From: Methylocystis sp. B8
Lineage (GTDB): Bacteria; Pseudomonadota; Alphaproteobacteria; Rhizobiales; Beijerinckiaceae
Assembly (NCBI RefSeq): GCF_005771425.1
Contig: NZ_VBTZ01000001.1
Coordinates: 248,001-312,000 of the forward strand
Direction: 5' to 3'
Length of the DNA stretch: 64,000 nucleotides
Part shown: positions 1 to 8,844 of the stretch, one piece after another
How the letters are laid out: every line of letters begins with the position of its first letter
How positions within the stretch are numbered: position 1 is the first letter of the stretch
Program-made: the position numbers and the translations under genes
The notes under the pieces: generated by a model
Told to the model about the DNA's origin: nothing
Databases searched by the model: none
The model's input: the letters and a program-made list of their open reading frames with translations, nothing else

Positions 1-1218
1 TCGCCCCAACAATGCCCTTATGGTCTCTATGCAGAGCAGTTGTCCGGCTCCGCGTTCACCGCGCCAAACTGCGTCAACCGGCGCTCGTGGCTTTATCGGA
101 TTAGACCTTCCGTCCTTCACGTCCGCGATCCCAAGCCAATTGAGCAGAGCCGCTGGAAGACCGCTCCCTGCCGCGAGGTCGACGCGCCGCTCGGGCAGTT
201 GCGCTGGGGCGCAAGCGACATCGCCGACGACGCAGGCTCCTTCATCGAAGGAATTCGCACCATCGCGACGGCCGGCGATTGCGGCCTGAAGGTCGGCATG
301 GCCGCGCATCTCTATCTCGCCGCTCGGTCGATGCGCGACGACTATTTCTACAACGCCGACGGCGAGCTCTTGATCGTCCTGCAGCTTGGCGATCTACGCA
401 TCTTCACGGAGTTCGGGCTCATCGAGTGCGCTCCTGGCGAGATTTGCGTCATCCCGAGAGGCGTGAAATTTCGGGTCGAGCTGTCCGCAGACCCGTGTCG
501 CGGCTACATCTGCGAAAACTACGGCGCGCCCTTCACATTGCCCTATCGCGGCGTGATCGGCGCCAACGGCCTCGCAGATCCGCGCGATTTCTTTACGCCG
601 ACCGCCGCATTCGAGGACAAGGAAAAGCCCTGTCGCCTCAGCGTCAAATGGGGCGGCCGCTTCTACCGCTGCGAGATCGGCCATTCGCCGCTCGACGTCG
701 TCGCCTGGCACGGCAATTACGCGCCTTATAAATATGATTTACGGAAATTCTGTCCGATGGGCGCCTTGCTCTTCGATCATCCCGATCCATCAATATTTAC
801 GGTCTTGACGTCTCCTTCGGAAGAAAGCGGCGTGGGCAATGTCGATTTCGCGATTTTTCCGCCGCGCTGGCAGGTCGCTGAGCATACGTTCCGGCCTCCC
901 TGGTATCATTTGAACATTATGAGCGAATTCATGGGCTTGATTTACGGACGCTACGACGCGAAGCCATCCGGCTTTGAGCCCGGCGGCATGTCGCTTCATA
1001 ACGCGATGCTGCCGCATGGCCCGGACGCCGAAGCATTCGAACAGGCCTCAGACGCGGATCTTGCCCCAGTGAAGATCGACGACGCTCTGGCCTTCATGTT
1101 TGAATCCAGACTGCCGCTTTATCCGACCTCTTTCGCCATATCGCTCGATACCCTGCAGGAGGATTACGCTGGGTGCTGGTCGGGACTGCGCCGCCACTTT
1201 ACCGGCAATGGACCGTGA
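1..1218 (+). CDS. hmgA: homogentisate 1,2-dioxygenase, 5'-truncated by window edge
   Basis: Non-haem iron enzyme that opens the ring of homogentisate to maleylacetoacetate in tyrosine and phenylalanine breakdown. The frame is open from base 1 ([16 protein letters not shown]...), which matches the family's N-terminal region, so the true start lies off the left edge; the TTG at 40 is internal. About 405 residues are visible of a usual 430-450. The iron-binding region is intact: [13 protein letters not shown] carries the first His and the Glu ligand, and [16 protein letters not shown] carries the second His and the conserved PHGPD. The stop overlaps the start of the next gene as GTGA, so the two are almost certainly co-translated. 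The reading is very secure; only the missing 5' end is unknown. Confidence 0.97.
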   Translation, partial: SPQQCPYGLYAEQLSGSAFTAPNCVNRRSWLYRIRPSVLHVRDPKPIEQSRWKTAPCREVDAPLGQLRWGASDIADDAGSFIEGIRTIATAGDCGLKVGMAAHLYLAARSMRDDYFYNADGELLIVLQLGDLRIFTEFGLIECAPGEICVIPRGVKFRVELSADPCRGYICENYGAPFTLPYRGVIGANGLADPRDFFTPTAAFEDKEKPCRLSVKWGGRFYRCEIGHSPLDVVAWHGNYAPYKYDLRKFCPMGALLFDHPDPSIFTVLTSPSEESGVGNVDFAIFPPRWQVAEHTFRPPWYHLNIMSEFMGLIYGRYDAKPSGFEPGGMSLHNAMLPHGPDAEAFEQASDADLAPVKIDDALAFMFESRLPLYPTSFAISLDTLQEDYAGCWSGLRRHFTGNGP

Positions 1219-2228
1219 AGCTCGCATCCCTGAAGAGTCGGCGCGACGGCGCGCTTCTCCTTGTCTCGCGCGATCTGTCGCGCGCCGTTGCGGCGGGTTT
1301 CGTCGCGCCCACTCTGCAGTCCGCGATCGAAGACTGGGAAACCGTGGCGCCGGAGCTGCGCGCTCTGGCGGCGCGGCTCGAATGCGGACTTCGCGAGAGC
1401 TTTCCCTTTCGCGAGCAGGACTGCGCCTCGCCGCTGCCGCGCGCCTACCAGTGGGCCGACGGCTCGGCATACGTCAATCATGTCGCGCTCGTGCGAAAAT
1501 CTCGGGGCGCCGAAATGCCGGAGAGCTTTTGGAGCGACCCGCTGATGTATCAGGGAGGCTCTGACGCCTTTCTCGGGCCGCGCGACGACATTCCCTTGCT
1601 CGACGAGAAGCATGAGCTTGATCTTGAAGCCGAGGTCGCCGTCGTTACGGACGACGTTCCGATGGGCGTCACGCCGGAAGAGGCGCGCGACCGCATCAAG
1701 CTCGTGATGCTCGTCAATGATGTGACTTTGCGCGGATTGGTCGCTCCGGAGCTTGCGAAAGGCTTCGGCTTTTTTCAGTCAAAGCCGGCTTCCGCTTTTT
1801 CTCCTGTCGCCGTGACGCCTGACGAGCTTGGCGACGCGTGGGATGGCGGACGACTGTCGTTGCCGCTTCTGTCCTTCGTCAATGGCGCGCCGTTCGGGCG
1901 GCCGGACTCGGGAAAGGACATGACCTTCGACTTTCCGCGCCTCGTCGCTCATGCGGCGAGAACGCGGACGCTTTGTGCCGGAACGATCATCGGCTCTGGC
2001 ACAGTGTCCAACCGTGGCGCCGACGGCGGGCCCGGCAGGCCGATCGGGCAGGGCGGGGACGGCTACTCCTGCATCGCCGAGCAACGCGTGGTGGAGAAGC
2101 TCATCGAGGGCGCGCCGCGAACGCCCTTCCTGAAAGCGGGCGATGTGGTGCGCATCGAAATGCGCGACGCCGAGGGTCGCTCGATTTTCGGCGCAATCGA
2201 GCAGCGAGTGTCAGGTCCGCAGTCTTAA
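1215..2228 (+). CDS. fumarylacetoacetate hydrolase family protein (probable fumarylacetoacetase)
   Basis: Probably hydrolyses fumarylacetoacetate to fumarate and acetoacetate, the last step of tyrosine degradation. The 337-residue protein has the long bacterial FAH N-terminal domain ([32 protein letters not shown]) followed by the FAH fold with the acidic metal site region [16 protein letters not shown], then [20 protein letters not shown] and [13 protein letters not shown]. The frame is open further upstream to 1173, but the family starts at [11 protein letters not shown], so the GTG at 1215, which overlaps the hmgA stop by four bases, is chosen. The operon hmgA-FAH supports the substrate. 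A maleylacetoacetate isomerase is not in the window. The stop overlaps the phhA stop on the other strand by four bases. Confidence 0.92.
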   Translation: MKLASLKSRRDGALLLVSRDLSRAVAAGFVAPTLQSAIEDWETVAPELRALAARLECGLRESFPFREQDCASPLPRAYQWADGSAYVNHVALVRKSRGAEMPESFWSDPLMYQGGSDAFLGPRDDIPLLDEKHELDLEAEVAVVTDDVPMGVTPEEARDRIKLVMLVNDVTLRGLVAPELAKGFGFFQSKPASAFSPVAVTPDELGDAWDGGRLSLPLLSFVNGAPFGRPDSGKDMTFDFPRLVAHAARTRTLCAGTIIGSGTVSNRGADGGPGRPIGQGGDGYSCIAEQRVVEKLIEGAPRTPFLKAGDVVRIEMRDAEGRSIFGAIEQRVSGPQS

Positions 2229-3106
2229 GCGCTTCGCTTGGCGCGAAAATAATGAAAATCGCCGCGCGAGATGATGCGGTCTCCGGGCGCCAGCTCATGC
2301 GGCGCGAAATCCGAAGCGCCGCGAAGCCGATCATAGATTGGGCCAAAGTCCTGATAGCCGTCGGCGAGAAGCTTCTCAAAGCTTTCGATGACGAAATAAG
2401 TCTGTTGGAAATCGCTGATGATGTAATTCGTCCGCATGACGCGTTCGAGGTCGAAGGCGACGCGGTTGGGCGAGGAGTCTTCCAGCGAAAAGATCGTCTC
2501 CGAAGGAGACGACATGATCCCGGCGCCGAAAATGCGTAGCCCCGCGGGCGTCTCAATCAGGCCGAATTCGATCGTATACCAGTAAAGCCGCGCGAGATTG
2601 TGGAGCTGCCCGCGCCCAAGCGCCCGTTGCCCGCCCTTGCCGTAGGCCTCGAGAAAGCGCGCATAGGTCGGATTAGCGAGAAGCGGCACATGGCCGAAGA
2701 CGTCGTGGAAGACGTCCGGCTCCTGCAGATATTCGAGCTCCGACTCTGGGCGGATGAACGCGCCGGCGGGGAAGCGCCGGTTGGCGAGATGATCGAAGAA
2801 GGCGTCATCCGGAATGAGCCCGGCGACCGGGACGACGCTCCACCCGGTCATGGCTCCCAATCGGCGGCTTAGGTCGGCGAAATCCGGAATGCCGGAGCGC
2901 GAAAGTTCGAGCTTTTGCTTCGCCTCCAGGAACTCGTCGCAGGCGCGCCCAGGCAAAAGCTTCCCCTGGCGGGCGAAGAGCCTGTTCCAGCGGTCATGCT
3001 CCTCATCGCTGTAGGACGCCCAATTCTGGTCTATCGTCCAGTCCGCCTGTCGCGGCGCCTGCGCGTATCGATTCTTGCCTTCGCTCGTGAGCTGCAGTCC
3101 CATCAT
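2225..3106 (-). CDS. phhA: phenylalanine 4-monooxygenase
   Basis: Pterin-dependent iron hydroxylase turning phenylalanine into tyrosine in the cytoplasm. The 293-residue protein is of normal bacterial length and has the iron-binding HDVFGHVPLL (two His ligands) and YWYTIEFGLIE (Glu ligand), plus LQEPDVFHD upstream. The frame continues open to 3961, but that extension is antisense to mmsA; family similarity begins near LTSEGKNRYAQAP, so the double ATG at 3101-3106 is used. It converges on the hmgA-FAH pair with four bases of stop overlap and diverges from mmsA, so phenylalanine, tyrosine and valine catabolic genes sit together. No pterin dehydratase (phhB) is visible in the window. Confidence 0.94.
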   Translation of the reverse strand: MMGLQLTSEGKNRYAQAPRQADWTIDQNWASYSDEEHDRWNRLFARQGKLLPGRACDEFLEAKQKLELSRSGIPDFADLSRRLGAMTGWSVVPVAGLIPDDAFFDHLANRRFPAGAFIRPESELEYLQEPDVFHDVFGHVPLLANPTYARFLEAYGKGGQRALGRGQLHNLARLYWYTIEFGLIETPAGLRIFGAGIMSSPSETIFSLEDSSPNRVAFDLERVMRTNYIISDFQQTYFVIESFEKLLADGYQDFGPIYDRLRGASDFAPHELAPGDRIISRGDFHYFRAKRSA

Positions 3107-3202
3107 GGACGCCCATCGTGGAAGCCGTCTCTGTATAACATATAGGCGCGCCGTCTCGTCTTGCGAGATGACATCACGCGGACGCGCCTTAGATGAGCGA
3201 AC

Positions 3203-4699
3203 ATGGAAGAGCTTTGGCATTTTATCGGCGGACGTCGCGTTAAGGGAAAGTCCGGCCGTTTCAGCGACGCCTATGAGCCGATGACGGGAGCGACGATCTC
3301 GCGCGTGCCGCTCGCCGGCCGCGAAGAGGTCCGCGAGGCGGTCGACGACGCCGCTGCGGCGCAACGAGAATGGGCGGCGATCAATCCGCAACGCAGGGCC
3401 CGCGTGCTGATGAAATTCGTCGATCTCGTCGCGCGCGAGAAGGAGAGGCTTGCGGCGATTCTGGCGCGCGAGCACGGCAAAACGATCGCAGATGCGCAGG
3501 GCGAAATTCAGCGGGGCGTTGAGGTCGTCGAATTTTGCATCGGCGTTCCGCATTTGATGAAGGGCGAGTTCACCGACTCGGCGGCCGCTGGCCTCGACGT
3601 TTATTCGATGCGCCAGCCGCTCGGCGTCGTCGCCGGCGTCACGCCTTTCAATTTTCCAGTGATGATTCCGATGTGGAAATTCGCGCCCGCGATCGCTTGC
3701 GGCAACGCCTTCATTCTGAAGCCCTCCGAGCGAAACCCCGGCGCGCCCCTGTTTCTTGCCGAACTGATGCTCGAAGCCGGCCTGCCGGCGGGCGTGCTTA
3801 ACGTCGTCAATGGCGACAAGGAGGCGGTCGATGCGCTGCTCGAGGAGCCTCGCGTCAAGGCCATCGGCTTTGTCGGGTCCACGCCCGTCGCCGAATATGT
3901 CTATGCGCATGGGGCCGCCCACGGAAAACGCGTGCAATGTTTCGGCGGCGCAAAGAATCACATGGTGATCATGCCCGACGCCGACATGGATCAGGCGGTC
4001 GATGCTCTGGTCGGCGCAGCCTATGGGTCAGGCGGCGAACGATGCATGGCGATCTCGGTCGCCGTGCCGGTCGGGGAAGAAACGGCTGACGCGCTGGTCG
4101 CTCGGCTCGAACCGCGGGTCGAAAATCTGCGCGTCGGCCCTTCGATCGATCCGTCAGCCGATTTCGGCCCGCTGATCTCGCGCGCGCATCTGGAGCGAGT
4201 CAAAGACTATGTCGCGCTCGGCGTACAGGAGGGCGCGAGATTGCGGGTCGATGGCCGCGGCTTCAAAATGCAAGGCTATGAGGACGGTTTTTACATGGGG
4301 GGCTGCCTATTCGACGAGGTGCGGCCGGAGATGCGGATCTACAAGGAGGAAATTTTCGGTCCGGTACTGTCTGTCGTGCGCGCGCGCGGCTTCGACGAGG
4401 CGCTGTCGCTTGCGAATGATCACGAATATGGCAATGGCGTCGCCATCTTTACGCGCGACGGCGATGCCGCGCGCGAATTCGCCTCCCGCGTCGAAGTTGG
4501 CATGGTCGGCGTCAATGTGCCGATCCCGACGCCTTTGGCCTATTACACCTTCGGCGGTTGGAAGCGATCGATGTTCGGCGACCTCAATCAGCACGGACCG
4601 GACGCCATCCGCTTCTATACAAAGACGAAGATCGTCGCGTCGCGATGGCCCGGGGGCGTCAGGACGGGCGCGAGTTTCGTCATGCCGACCTTGTCGTAG
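3203..4699 (+). CDS. mmsA: CoA-acylating methylmalonate-semialdehyde dehydrogenase
   Basis: NAD- and CoA-dependent aldehyde dehydrogenase converting methylmalonate semialdehyde to propionyl-CoA, the last oxidative step of valine (and myo-inositol) breakdown. It has 498 residues, full length for the family. The MmsA-type signature VVAGVTPFNFPVMIPMWK is near residue 140, FVGSTPVAEYV lies in the NAD-binding region, and the catalytic cysteine is C281 in GSGGERCMAIS. The C-terminal end (YTFGGWKRSMFGD, then FYTKTK) is typical of the family. The next gene, mmsB, starts two bases after the stop. Propionyl-CoA made here could be drawn off by the methylmalonyl-CoA mutase encoded at 14.3-16.5 kb. Confidence 0.96.
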   Translation: MEELWHFIGGRRVKGKSGRFSDAYEPMTGATISRVPLAGREEVREAVDDAAAAQREWAAINPQRRARVLMKFVDLVAREKERLAAILAREHGKTIADAQGEIQRGVEVVEFCIGVPHLMKGEFTDSAAAGLDVYSMRQPLGVVAGVTPFNFPVMIPMWKFAPAIACGNAFILKPSERNPGAPLFLAELMLEAGLPAGVLNVVNGDKEAVDALLEEPRVKAIGFVGSTPVAEYVYAHGAAHGKRVQCFGGAKNHMVIMPDADMDQAVDALVGAAYGSGGERCMAISVAVPVGEETADALVARLEPRVENLRVGPSIDPSADFGPLISRAHLERVKDYVALGVQEGARLRVDGRGFKMQGYEDGFYMGGCLFDEVRPEMRIYKEEIFGPVLSVVRARGFDEALSLANDHEYGNGVAIFTRDGDAAREFASRVEVGMVGVNVPIPTPLAYYTFGGWKRSMFGDLNQHGPDAIRFYTKTKIVASRWPGGVRTGASFVMPTLS

Positions 4700-4701
4700 C
4701 C

Positions 4702-5601
4702 ATGGCGCGAGTAGCTTTCATCGGTCTCGGCAACATGGGCCGTCCGATGGCGGCGGCGCTGGCGCGCGCCGGCGTCAAGACACGTGGATTCGACCTTAAC
4801 GTGTCGCTTATCGAAGCCGCCGCCAAGGAAGGCGTCGTCGCCGCGAGTTCCCTGCGCGATGCGGTCGACGGGGCCGACGTCGCCATCACCATGCTGCAGA
4901 GCGGCGATCAGACGCTTGCCGTCTGGCGGGAAATCGCTCCCCAGTCGCGCGGCAAGCTCCTTATCGACTGCTCAACGATCGACGTTGAAAGCGCGCGCGC
5001 CGCGCATCGCCTCGCGGCGGAGTGCGGCGCGCCCTCAGTCGACGCGCCCGTATCCGGCGGCGTCGCCGGCGCAAAAGCTGCGACGCTGACGTTCATGTGC
5101 GGCGGCGAAGCGGGGGCGTTCATGGCGGCGAAGCCGATCCTCGAATATATGGGCGCGCATATGCTTCATTGCGGCGGCGCCGGCATGGGGCAGGCGGCGA
5201 AAATCTGCAACAATCTCATGCTCGGCGTCACCATGATCGCGACGGCGGAAGCCTTCGTTCTCGCCGAAAGGCTCGGACTTTCGCATCGGGCGCTGTTTGA
5301 CGCGGCGTCGATTTCTTCGGGCCAGTCCTGGTCGCTCACGACCTATTGCCCCGTGCCTGAGATGACGCCGGCGTCACCCGCGAACAATGATTACATGCCT
5401 GGCTTCATGACCGCCCTGATGCTGAAGGATTTAAGACTTGCGCAAGAAGCCGCCGCGCACGCTGGCGCTGCTTCTCCGCTCGGGGCCGCTGCGACGCAGC
5501 TCTATGCGCTGCATAACGCGGCAGGCCAGGGCGGCGCCGATTTTTCCAGCATCATCAGACTCATTCGCGGCAATCTTGATGATGAAACAAAGCCGACGTA
5601 G
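4702..5601 (+). CDS. mmsB: 3-hydroxyisobutyrate dehydrogenase
   Basis: NAD-dependent beta-hydroxyacid dehydrogenase oxidising 3-hydroxyisobutyrate to methylmalonate semialdehyde, which MmsA then uses. The 299-residue protein opens with the Rossmann motif AFIGLGNMGRPMA, has the substrate-binding signature DAPVSGGVAGA and the catalytic lysine in GMGQAAKICNNLMLG, and ends in the all-helical C-terminal domain. The frame is open upstream through the end of mmsA, but ATG 4702 gives the Rossmann motif at its usual place and sits two bases after the mmsA stop. The mmsA-mmsB order is the classic valine-distal pair. Confidence 0.95.
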   Translation: MARVAFIGLGNMGRPMAAALARAGVKTRGFDLNVSLIEAAAKEGVVAASSLRDAVDGADVAITMLQSGDQTLAVWREIAPQSRGKLLIDCSTIDVESARAAHRLAAECGAPSVDAPVSGGVAGAKAATLTFMCGGEAGAFMAAKPILEYMGAHMLHCGGAGMGQAAKICNNLMLGVTMIATAEAFVLAERLGLSHRALFDAASISSGQSWSLTTYCPVPEMTPASPANNDYMPGFMTALMLKDLRLAQEAAAHAGAASPLGAAATQLYALHNAAGQGGADFSSIIRLIRGNLDDETKPT

Positions 5602-5669
5602 CTTGCGCGCGGACCCGTCGCAAAAAGATCAGTCGGACATTTCTCCCACGTATTAAAGGAGGCGACAAC

Positions 5670-6677
5670 ATGTCAAACCATTTCACTGGTCTCAGTCTCG
5701 GTCCGCCGCTCGGCGATCAAAGGTTGGACCTTTGCGATCTCTATGCCTTCCAGTCGCCAAGCGATCTCTCTCGGACGGCGATCATTCTCAACGCCAATCC
5801 CAACTGCGATGAGTTTCATCCTGAGGCCATCTACCGGCTCAACATCGATAATGACGGCGATTGCCTGACGGATATTGCGATCACTTACGTGTTCGCGCCC
5901 AAGCAAAACGGCGGGCAGACTTATGACGTCTATTTGGCGCGCGGCGCAGAATCGCGCTCGCCCGAACCCGTTGGCGAGAAGATCGTCTCCGGCGCAGAAG
6001 TTTCCTTTGGCCCAAAGCCGAATATCGTGCGAGCGGGCGATTTAACTTTCTTTACAGGCGTTCGCAGCGACGCGTTCTTTTTCGACTACGACGGCATTCT
6101 GGCCTTGTACGACACGTCCGGCGGCAGAAATTTCACGGCGCCGCATCTCGGCGGCAAGTCTCCCTGGACGGGCAAGGATTCGAACACCGAAGCAAATATT
6201 CTTTCGACGGTCGTCGAGATGCCGACAAGCGCTCTTGGCGGCAATCCAGGCGTGAGAATCTGGGGGCGCTGCAGCGTGCGCCGCGACGGCAAACTTATTC
6301 ACGCCGATCGCGCCGGTCACCCGTCAGTCAGCAGCTTCTTCAACACCGACGAAACGAAGGAAGAATATAACGCCAGCGAACCGGTGAACGACCGTAAACG
6401 CTGGCTCGAACAGTTCATCCATCTGATGGGCCATACGGGCGACTACACGAGGGATGAGGCGATTGCCGCGATCGACGAGCACGGCATCTTGCCGGATATG
6501 CTGAACTTCGATCCCACAAAGCCTGCGGGCTATCCCAATGGCCGCACGTTTACTGACGACGTCATCAATTTCCGACTGTCATTTCTTTCAAAGGGCGACA
6601 TCCCGCCTGACGGGTTGAAGCCGCATACCGACACTTTGAAAGAATTTCCCTACATTGGAACGCCGCATCAAAAATAA
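5670..6677 (+). CDS. DUF4331 family protein
   Basis: Function unknown. The 335-residue protein starts MSNHFTGLSLGPPLGDQRLD and continues with DLYAFQSPSD and RLNIDNDGDCLTDIAI, the layout of the DUF4331 family (proteins with an early D-x-D/Y-F segment and beta-rich repeats). No signal peptide or membrane segment is visible, unlike many secreted DUF4331 members. A very strong Shine-Dalgarno site (AAAGGAGG) sits eight bases before the ATG, so it is probably well expressed. It follows mmsB by 68 bases on the same strand and ends at a clear rho-independent hairpin, so it could be either the last gene of the mms unit or an independent gene. Confidence 0.8.
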   Translation: MSNHFTGLSLGPPLGDQRLDLCDLYAFQSPSDLSRTAIILNANPNCDEFHPEAIYRLNIDNDGDCLTDIAITYVFAPKQNGGQTYDVYLARGAESRSPEPVGEKIVSGAEVSFGPKPNIVRAGDLTFFTGVRSDAFFFDYDGILALYDTSGGRNFTAPHLGGKSPWTGKDSNTEANILSTVVEMPTSALGGNPGVRIWGRCSVRRDGKLIHADRAGHPSVSSFFNTDETKEEYNASEPVNDRKRWLEQFIHLMGHTGDYTRDEAIAAIDEHGILPDMLNFDPTKPAGYPNGRTFTDDVINFRLSFLSKGDIPPDGLKPHTDTLKEFPYIGTPHQK

Positions 6678-6690
6678 ATCGAGCCACAAA

Positions 6691-6721
6691 AAAACGGGCG
6701 CGCTGCCAGCGCGCCCGTTTT
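6691..6721. terminator. bidirectional rho-independent terminator
   Basis: A perfect 14-base inverted repeat, AAAACGGGCGCGCT and its complement AGCGCGCCCGTTTT, separated by GCC. The T and A runs at the two ends allow it to work in both directions. It sits between the DUF4331 gene and the convergent DUF992 gene. Confidence 0.9.
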
Positions 6722-6743
6722 AGCGTTGTCACGCAGCGGCAGG

Positions 6744-7292
6744 TTACCGATGCGCGCGGACCTTCTTCGGCTTAGCGGGCGGCGCGGGCGGCGGCGGGGG
6801 CGGCGTCACCGGCATATATTGCAAGCTGACGTTGCCGATGCCGGCGGAAACATTCAGCCCAGTGCCGAGCGAGACGGAAACAGGCTGCAGGGAGATGGTC
6901 TTGTTCGACCCGCCGACAAGGACCGCGGCGCCAGCGCCGGCGCCGACTGCGGCTGATCCCTCCGCGCCAATATAGTCGCCCGCCAGAGCGCCGGGCTGGA
7001 TGCTATTCGTGGCCGCGAGAACCGTCCAAATCATCTGACCCGGACCGCTGATGCCAATATTGGCGCCGACATTGGTCAGTCTGCCGATGTAATGCTGCGG
7101 CGGGTTGCGCTGAGCGTCCACGTAAACGCAGTCGAGCGCCTGGTTTTCAACGAGGATCATGCCGACTCCGCCGGAGACATGGCAGAGGAGCGTGCCGACT
7201 TGCACCGATTGAGCCTTGGCGACGCTGGGCGCGAGTGCGATGGCGAAGGACATCGCGCAAAACGCGCGTCCGAGCGAAAAACGAGACATCAT
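6744..7292 (-). CDS. secreted DUF992 domain protein
   Basis: Exported protein of unknown role, 182 residues. A signal peptide is clear (positive MMSRFSLGR, hydrophobic core, cleavage after SVAKA near residue 27). The mature part starts SVQVGTLLCHVSGGVGM and contains RNPPQHYIGRLTNVGANIG, the pattern of DUF992, found mainly in Hyphomicrobiales. The last 20 residues are a proline run followed by a basic tail (KPKKVRAHR), possibly interacting with the cell wall or outer membrane lipid. GGAG is five bases before the first of two ATGs. It ends 23 bases from the shared terminator at 6691-6721. Confidence 0.85.
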   Translation of the reverse strand: MMSRFSLGRAFCAMSFAIALAPSVAKAQSVQVGTLLCHVSGGVGMILVENQALDCVYVDAQRNPPQHYIGRLTNVGANIGISGPGQMIWTVLAATNSIQPGALAGDYIGAEGSAAVGAGAGAAVLVGGSNKTISLQPVSVSLGTGLNVSAGIGNVSLQYMPVTPPPPPPAPPAKPKKVRAHR

Positions 7293-7697
7293 TGAACTCC
7301 ATTGATGGTTGCGGGATTTTACCGCGCGGGCGGAACTCTAAAGGCGAAAGGTCCAAAAAGTAACCCTGCGGGGAAGTCATTGAGCGGTCAGCGGAATATT
7401 TGCGCACAGCTGATTCGCGCCGGAGCAATCGAAAGGGAGGAACGCGCCTTCGTGCGCCTGGCGCTAATGCGCCGGCGTAAATGTCTGAGCGCCCAACTGA
7501 GCGCGTCGTAACAATAAGGCGAGGGGAATGATGATCGCAGCGACGAGCGTCAGCGCGTAAAACACGTCGATATAGGCTAGATGCGAGGCTCGGGATGAAC
7601 GTCTCTGCGCTCAAATGGCGCTGTCCTCGTCTCGGTCATCCACCACTCCGCGCGCCGAGAACATATTTGGCGCGCCGACGAGCCGGGTCCGCGGGCG
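7293..7697. other. intergenic region of about 400 bases holding a gene remnant
   Basis: Between the DUF992 gene and the DUF3309 gene no intact gene can be supported. Short open frames exist on both strands, but none has a ribosome site together with recognisable protein features. The only interpretable content is the decayed tail of an MFS exporter at 7464-7610, listed separately. Confidence 0.6.
7464..7610 (-). pseudogene. C-terminal remnant of an EmrB/QacA-type MFS exporter
   Basis: Read on the minus strand, this stretch encodes SHLAYIDVFYALTLVAAI followed by IIPLALLLRRAQLGAQ and a TAG stop at 7464-7466. That is the shape of the final transmembrane helix and C-terminus of DHA2-family (14-TM) multidrug permeases. 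Going upstream the frame hits a TGA after about 50 codons and the rest of the roughly 500-residue protein is absent, with DUF3309 following directly. It is therefore a leftover from deletion of a transporter. The length is short and the identification rests on pattern memory, so a chance match cannot be excluded. Confidence 0.5.
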
Positions 7698-7853
7698 TTA
7701 TAGCCTGCCGATCAGAGCCATGACGACGACGATGGCGAGCAGGGCCCCGAGGAGGCCGCCGGGGCCATATCCCCATTCGGAACTATAAGGCCATGTCGGG
7801 AGGGTGCCGATGAGCAACAACAGCAGGACGATGATAAGGACAGTCGAGAGCAT
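7698..7853 (-). CDS. small membrane protein, DUF3309 family
   Basis: A 51-residue protein with two predicted membrane segments (STVLIIVLLLLLIGTLPTW and GALLAIVVVMALIGRL) joined by the loop PYSSEWGYGPGG. This is the signature of DUF3309, short membrane proteins of unknown role common in alpha- and betaproteobacteria. The frame extends upstream to 7901, but AAGGAG lies seven bases before the ATG at 7853, which decides the start. It is a single gene; no partner is evident. Confidence 0.85.
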   Translation of the reverse strand: MLSTVLIIVLLLLLIGTLPTWPYSSEWGYGPGGLLGALLAIVVVMALIGRL

Positions 7854-8026
7854 GGATGAACTCCTTGGCCGCCGCACGCTTTTCGCGACCTTCAAGCGCA
7901 ACTCTCACGCTGAAATAATGTTCCTCGCGGCCTTCCCGGCGATCGGAACGGCGCTGCTTGCCTTCATCCTCCTCGCGCCTACGTTGCTTCGAGAGGCGAT
8001 CGCTCTTCAAGCGGAAGCCGCACATG

Positions 8027-8066
8027 AACGGCTCGCGACCTCGGATGTAAAGGCGCGAGCCGTTTT
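8027..8066. terminator. candidate hairpin terminator
   Basis: AACGGCTCGCG pairs with CGCGAGCCGTT (11 bp) around a 16-base loop, and four Ts follow on the plus strand. It lies 18 bases past the stop of the minus-strand cupin gene. The T run suits plus-strand transcription, so the direction is uncertain; it may simply block transcription in both directions. Confidence 0.45.
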
Positions 8067-8081
8067 CTCGGATCGATCATC

Positions 8082-8576
8082 TTACGGCTTAGGCGTGCCC
8101 ATTGGCGCGATATTGAGACGAGGGTCGTCCTTGGGATCGTAGTAATCGATCTTCCAGGGGCCTGTCGCATTGATCTGAAGAACTGAGTCCTCGTCGACAA
8201 ACACATAATGCAAGACGCCCGCAGGCATCGAGACGAAGCTGCCGGCAGGAAGTTTCTCGACGCTTGCCCGGTCGGCTGTTTGTCCTCTGCCGAAGCTGAA
8301 GGCGCCTGAGATGATGGTGACGAGCTCCGCCTTGGGATGCGTATGCGGCGCAACGCGATAGCCCTTTGGCGCCTTGATGCGAACGACGAAATCGCCTTCT
8401 TGGGTCGGATCTCCATAGAGCACCGCCATCTCAGCGCCACCCGGCAGGGAGGTAGGCGCGGGCTCCCACTTGATGTCGCCCGGAAGAAATACGCGATGCG
8501 CATCGACTCCTCCGCCTCGGGCCATTCCGCCAAAGGCCAGAAGGCCAGCGACGACGATCGCCAGTTTTGGTTTCAT
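8082..8576 (-). CDS. secreted cupin-domain protein
   Basis: Exported single-domain cupin of 164 residues. The signal peptide MKPKLAIVVAGLLAFGGMARG is followed by a domain with the two cupin motifs: PHTHPKAELVTIISG (His, His and Glu ligands) and LPAGSFVSMPAGVLHYVFVDED (late His). A bound divalent metal is therefore likely. Related proteins are annotated as DUF4437- or ChrR-like cupins, but no substrate can be named. The start at 8576 is preferred over the upstream codon at 8594 because it gives a clean signal peptide with GGGAG eight bases upstream. It stands alone. Confidence 0.8.
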   Translation of the reverse strand: MKPKLAIVVAGLLAFGGMARGGGVDAHRVFLPGDIKWEPAPTSLPGGAEMAVLYGDPTQEGDFVVRIKAPKGYRVAPHTHPKAELVTIISGAFSFGRGQTADRASVEKLPAGSFVSMPAGVLHYVFVDEDSVLQINATGPWKIDYYDPKDDPRLNIAPMGTPKP

Positions 8577-8844
8577 GCTTGTCTCCCGTCGCATTTATCT
8601 TCTCGAGCGGCGCCGGAGCCATCGGAGCCGTCCTCAGGGCGAGAAATATAGGGCGCGAGGGAATGCGCTCATCCCATCGAGCTAGAAAAACAGCCGAATT
8701 AAGCGCTGCTTTAGCCCTGCCAGAAGATCGCAACGACGATGATACGCTGACCCGCAAGGCCGGCTTTGCCTTGGGCGACGCGCTCTAACGGCGCCAAGCG
8801 CGTATGGCGATTTGCATGAATTCAAGGACGCGCTTGCTGGCCGA

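Noticed and set aside
3107-3961. Extension of the phhA frame upstream to give a 578-residue protein
   Set aside because: The extra part is antisense to mmsA and has no protein features; family similarity starts after the double ATG at 3101-3106.
7804-8142. Plus-strand frame of 112 codons with a hydrophobic stretch
   Set aside because: It overlaps the DUF3309 gene's ribosome site and start and runs through a hairpin and the end of the cupin gene; no ribosome site or family match.
8595-8844. Possible gene remnant upstream of the cupin gene, ending LTRKAGFALGDAL
   Set aside because: The fragment is too short to match any family and has no start signal.
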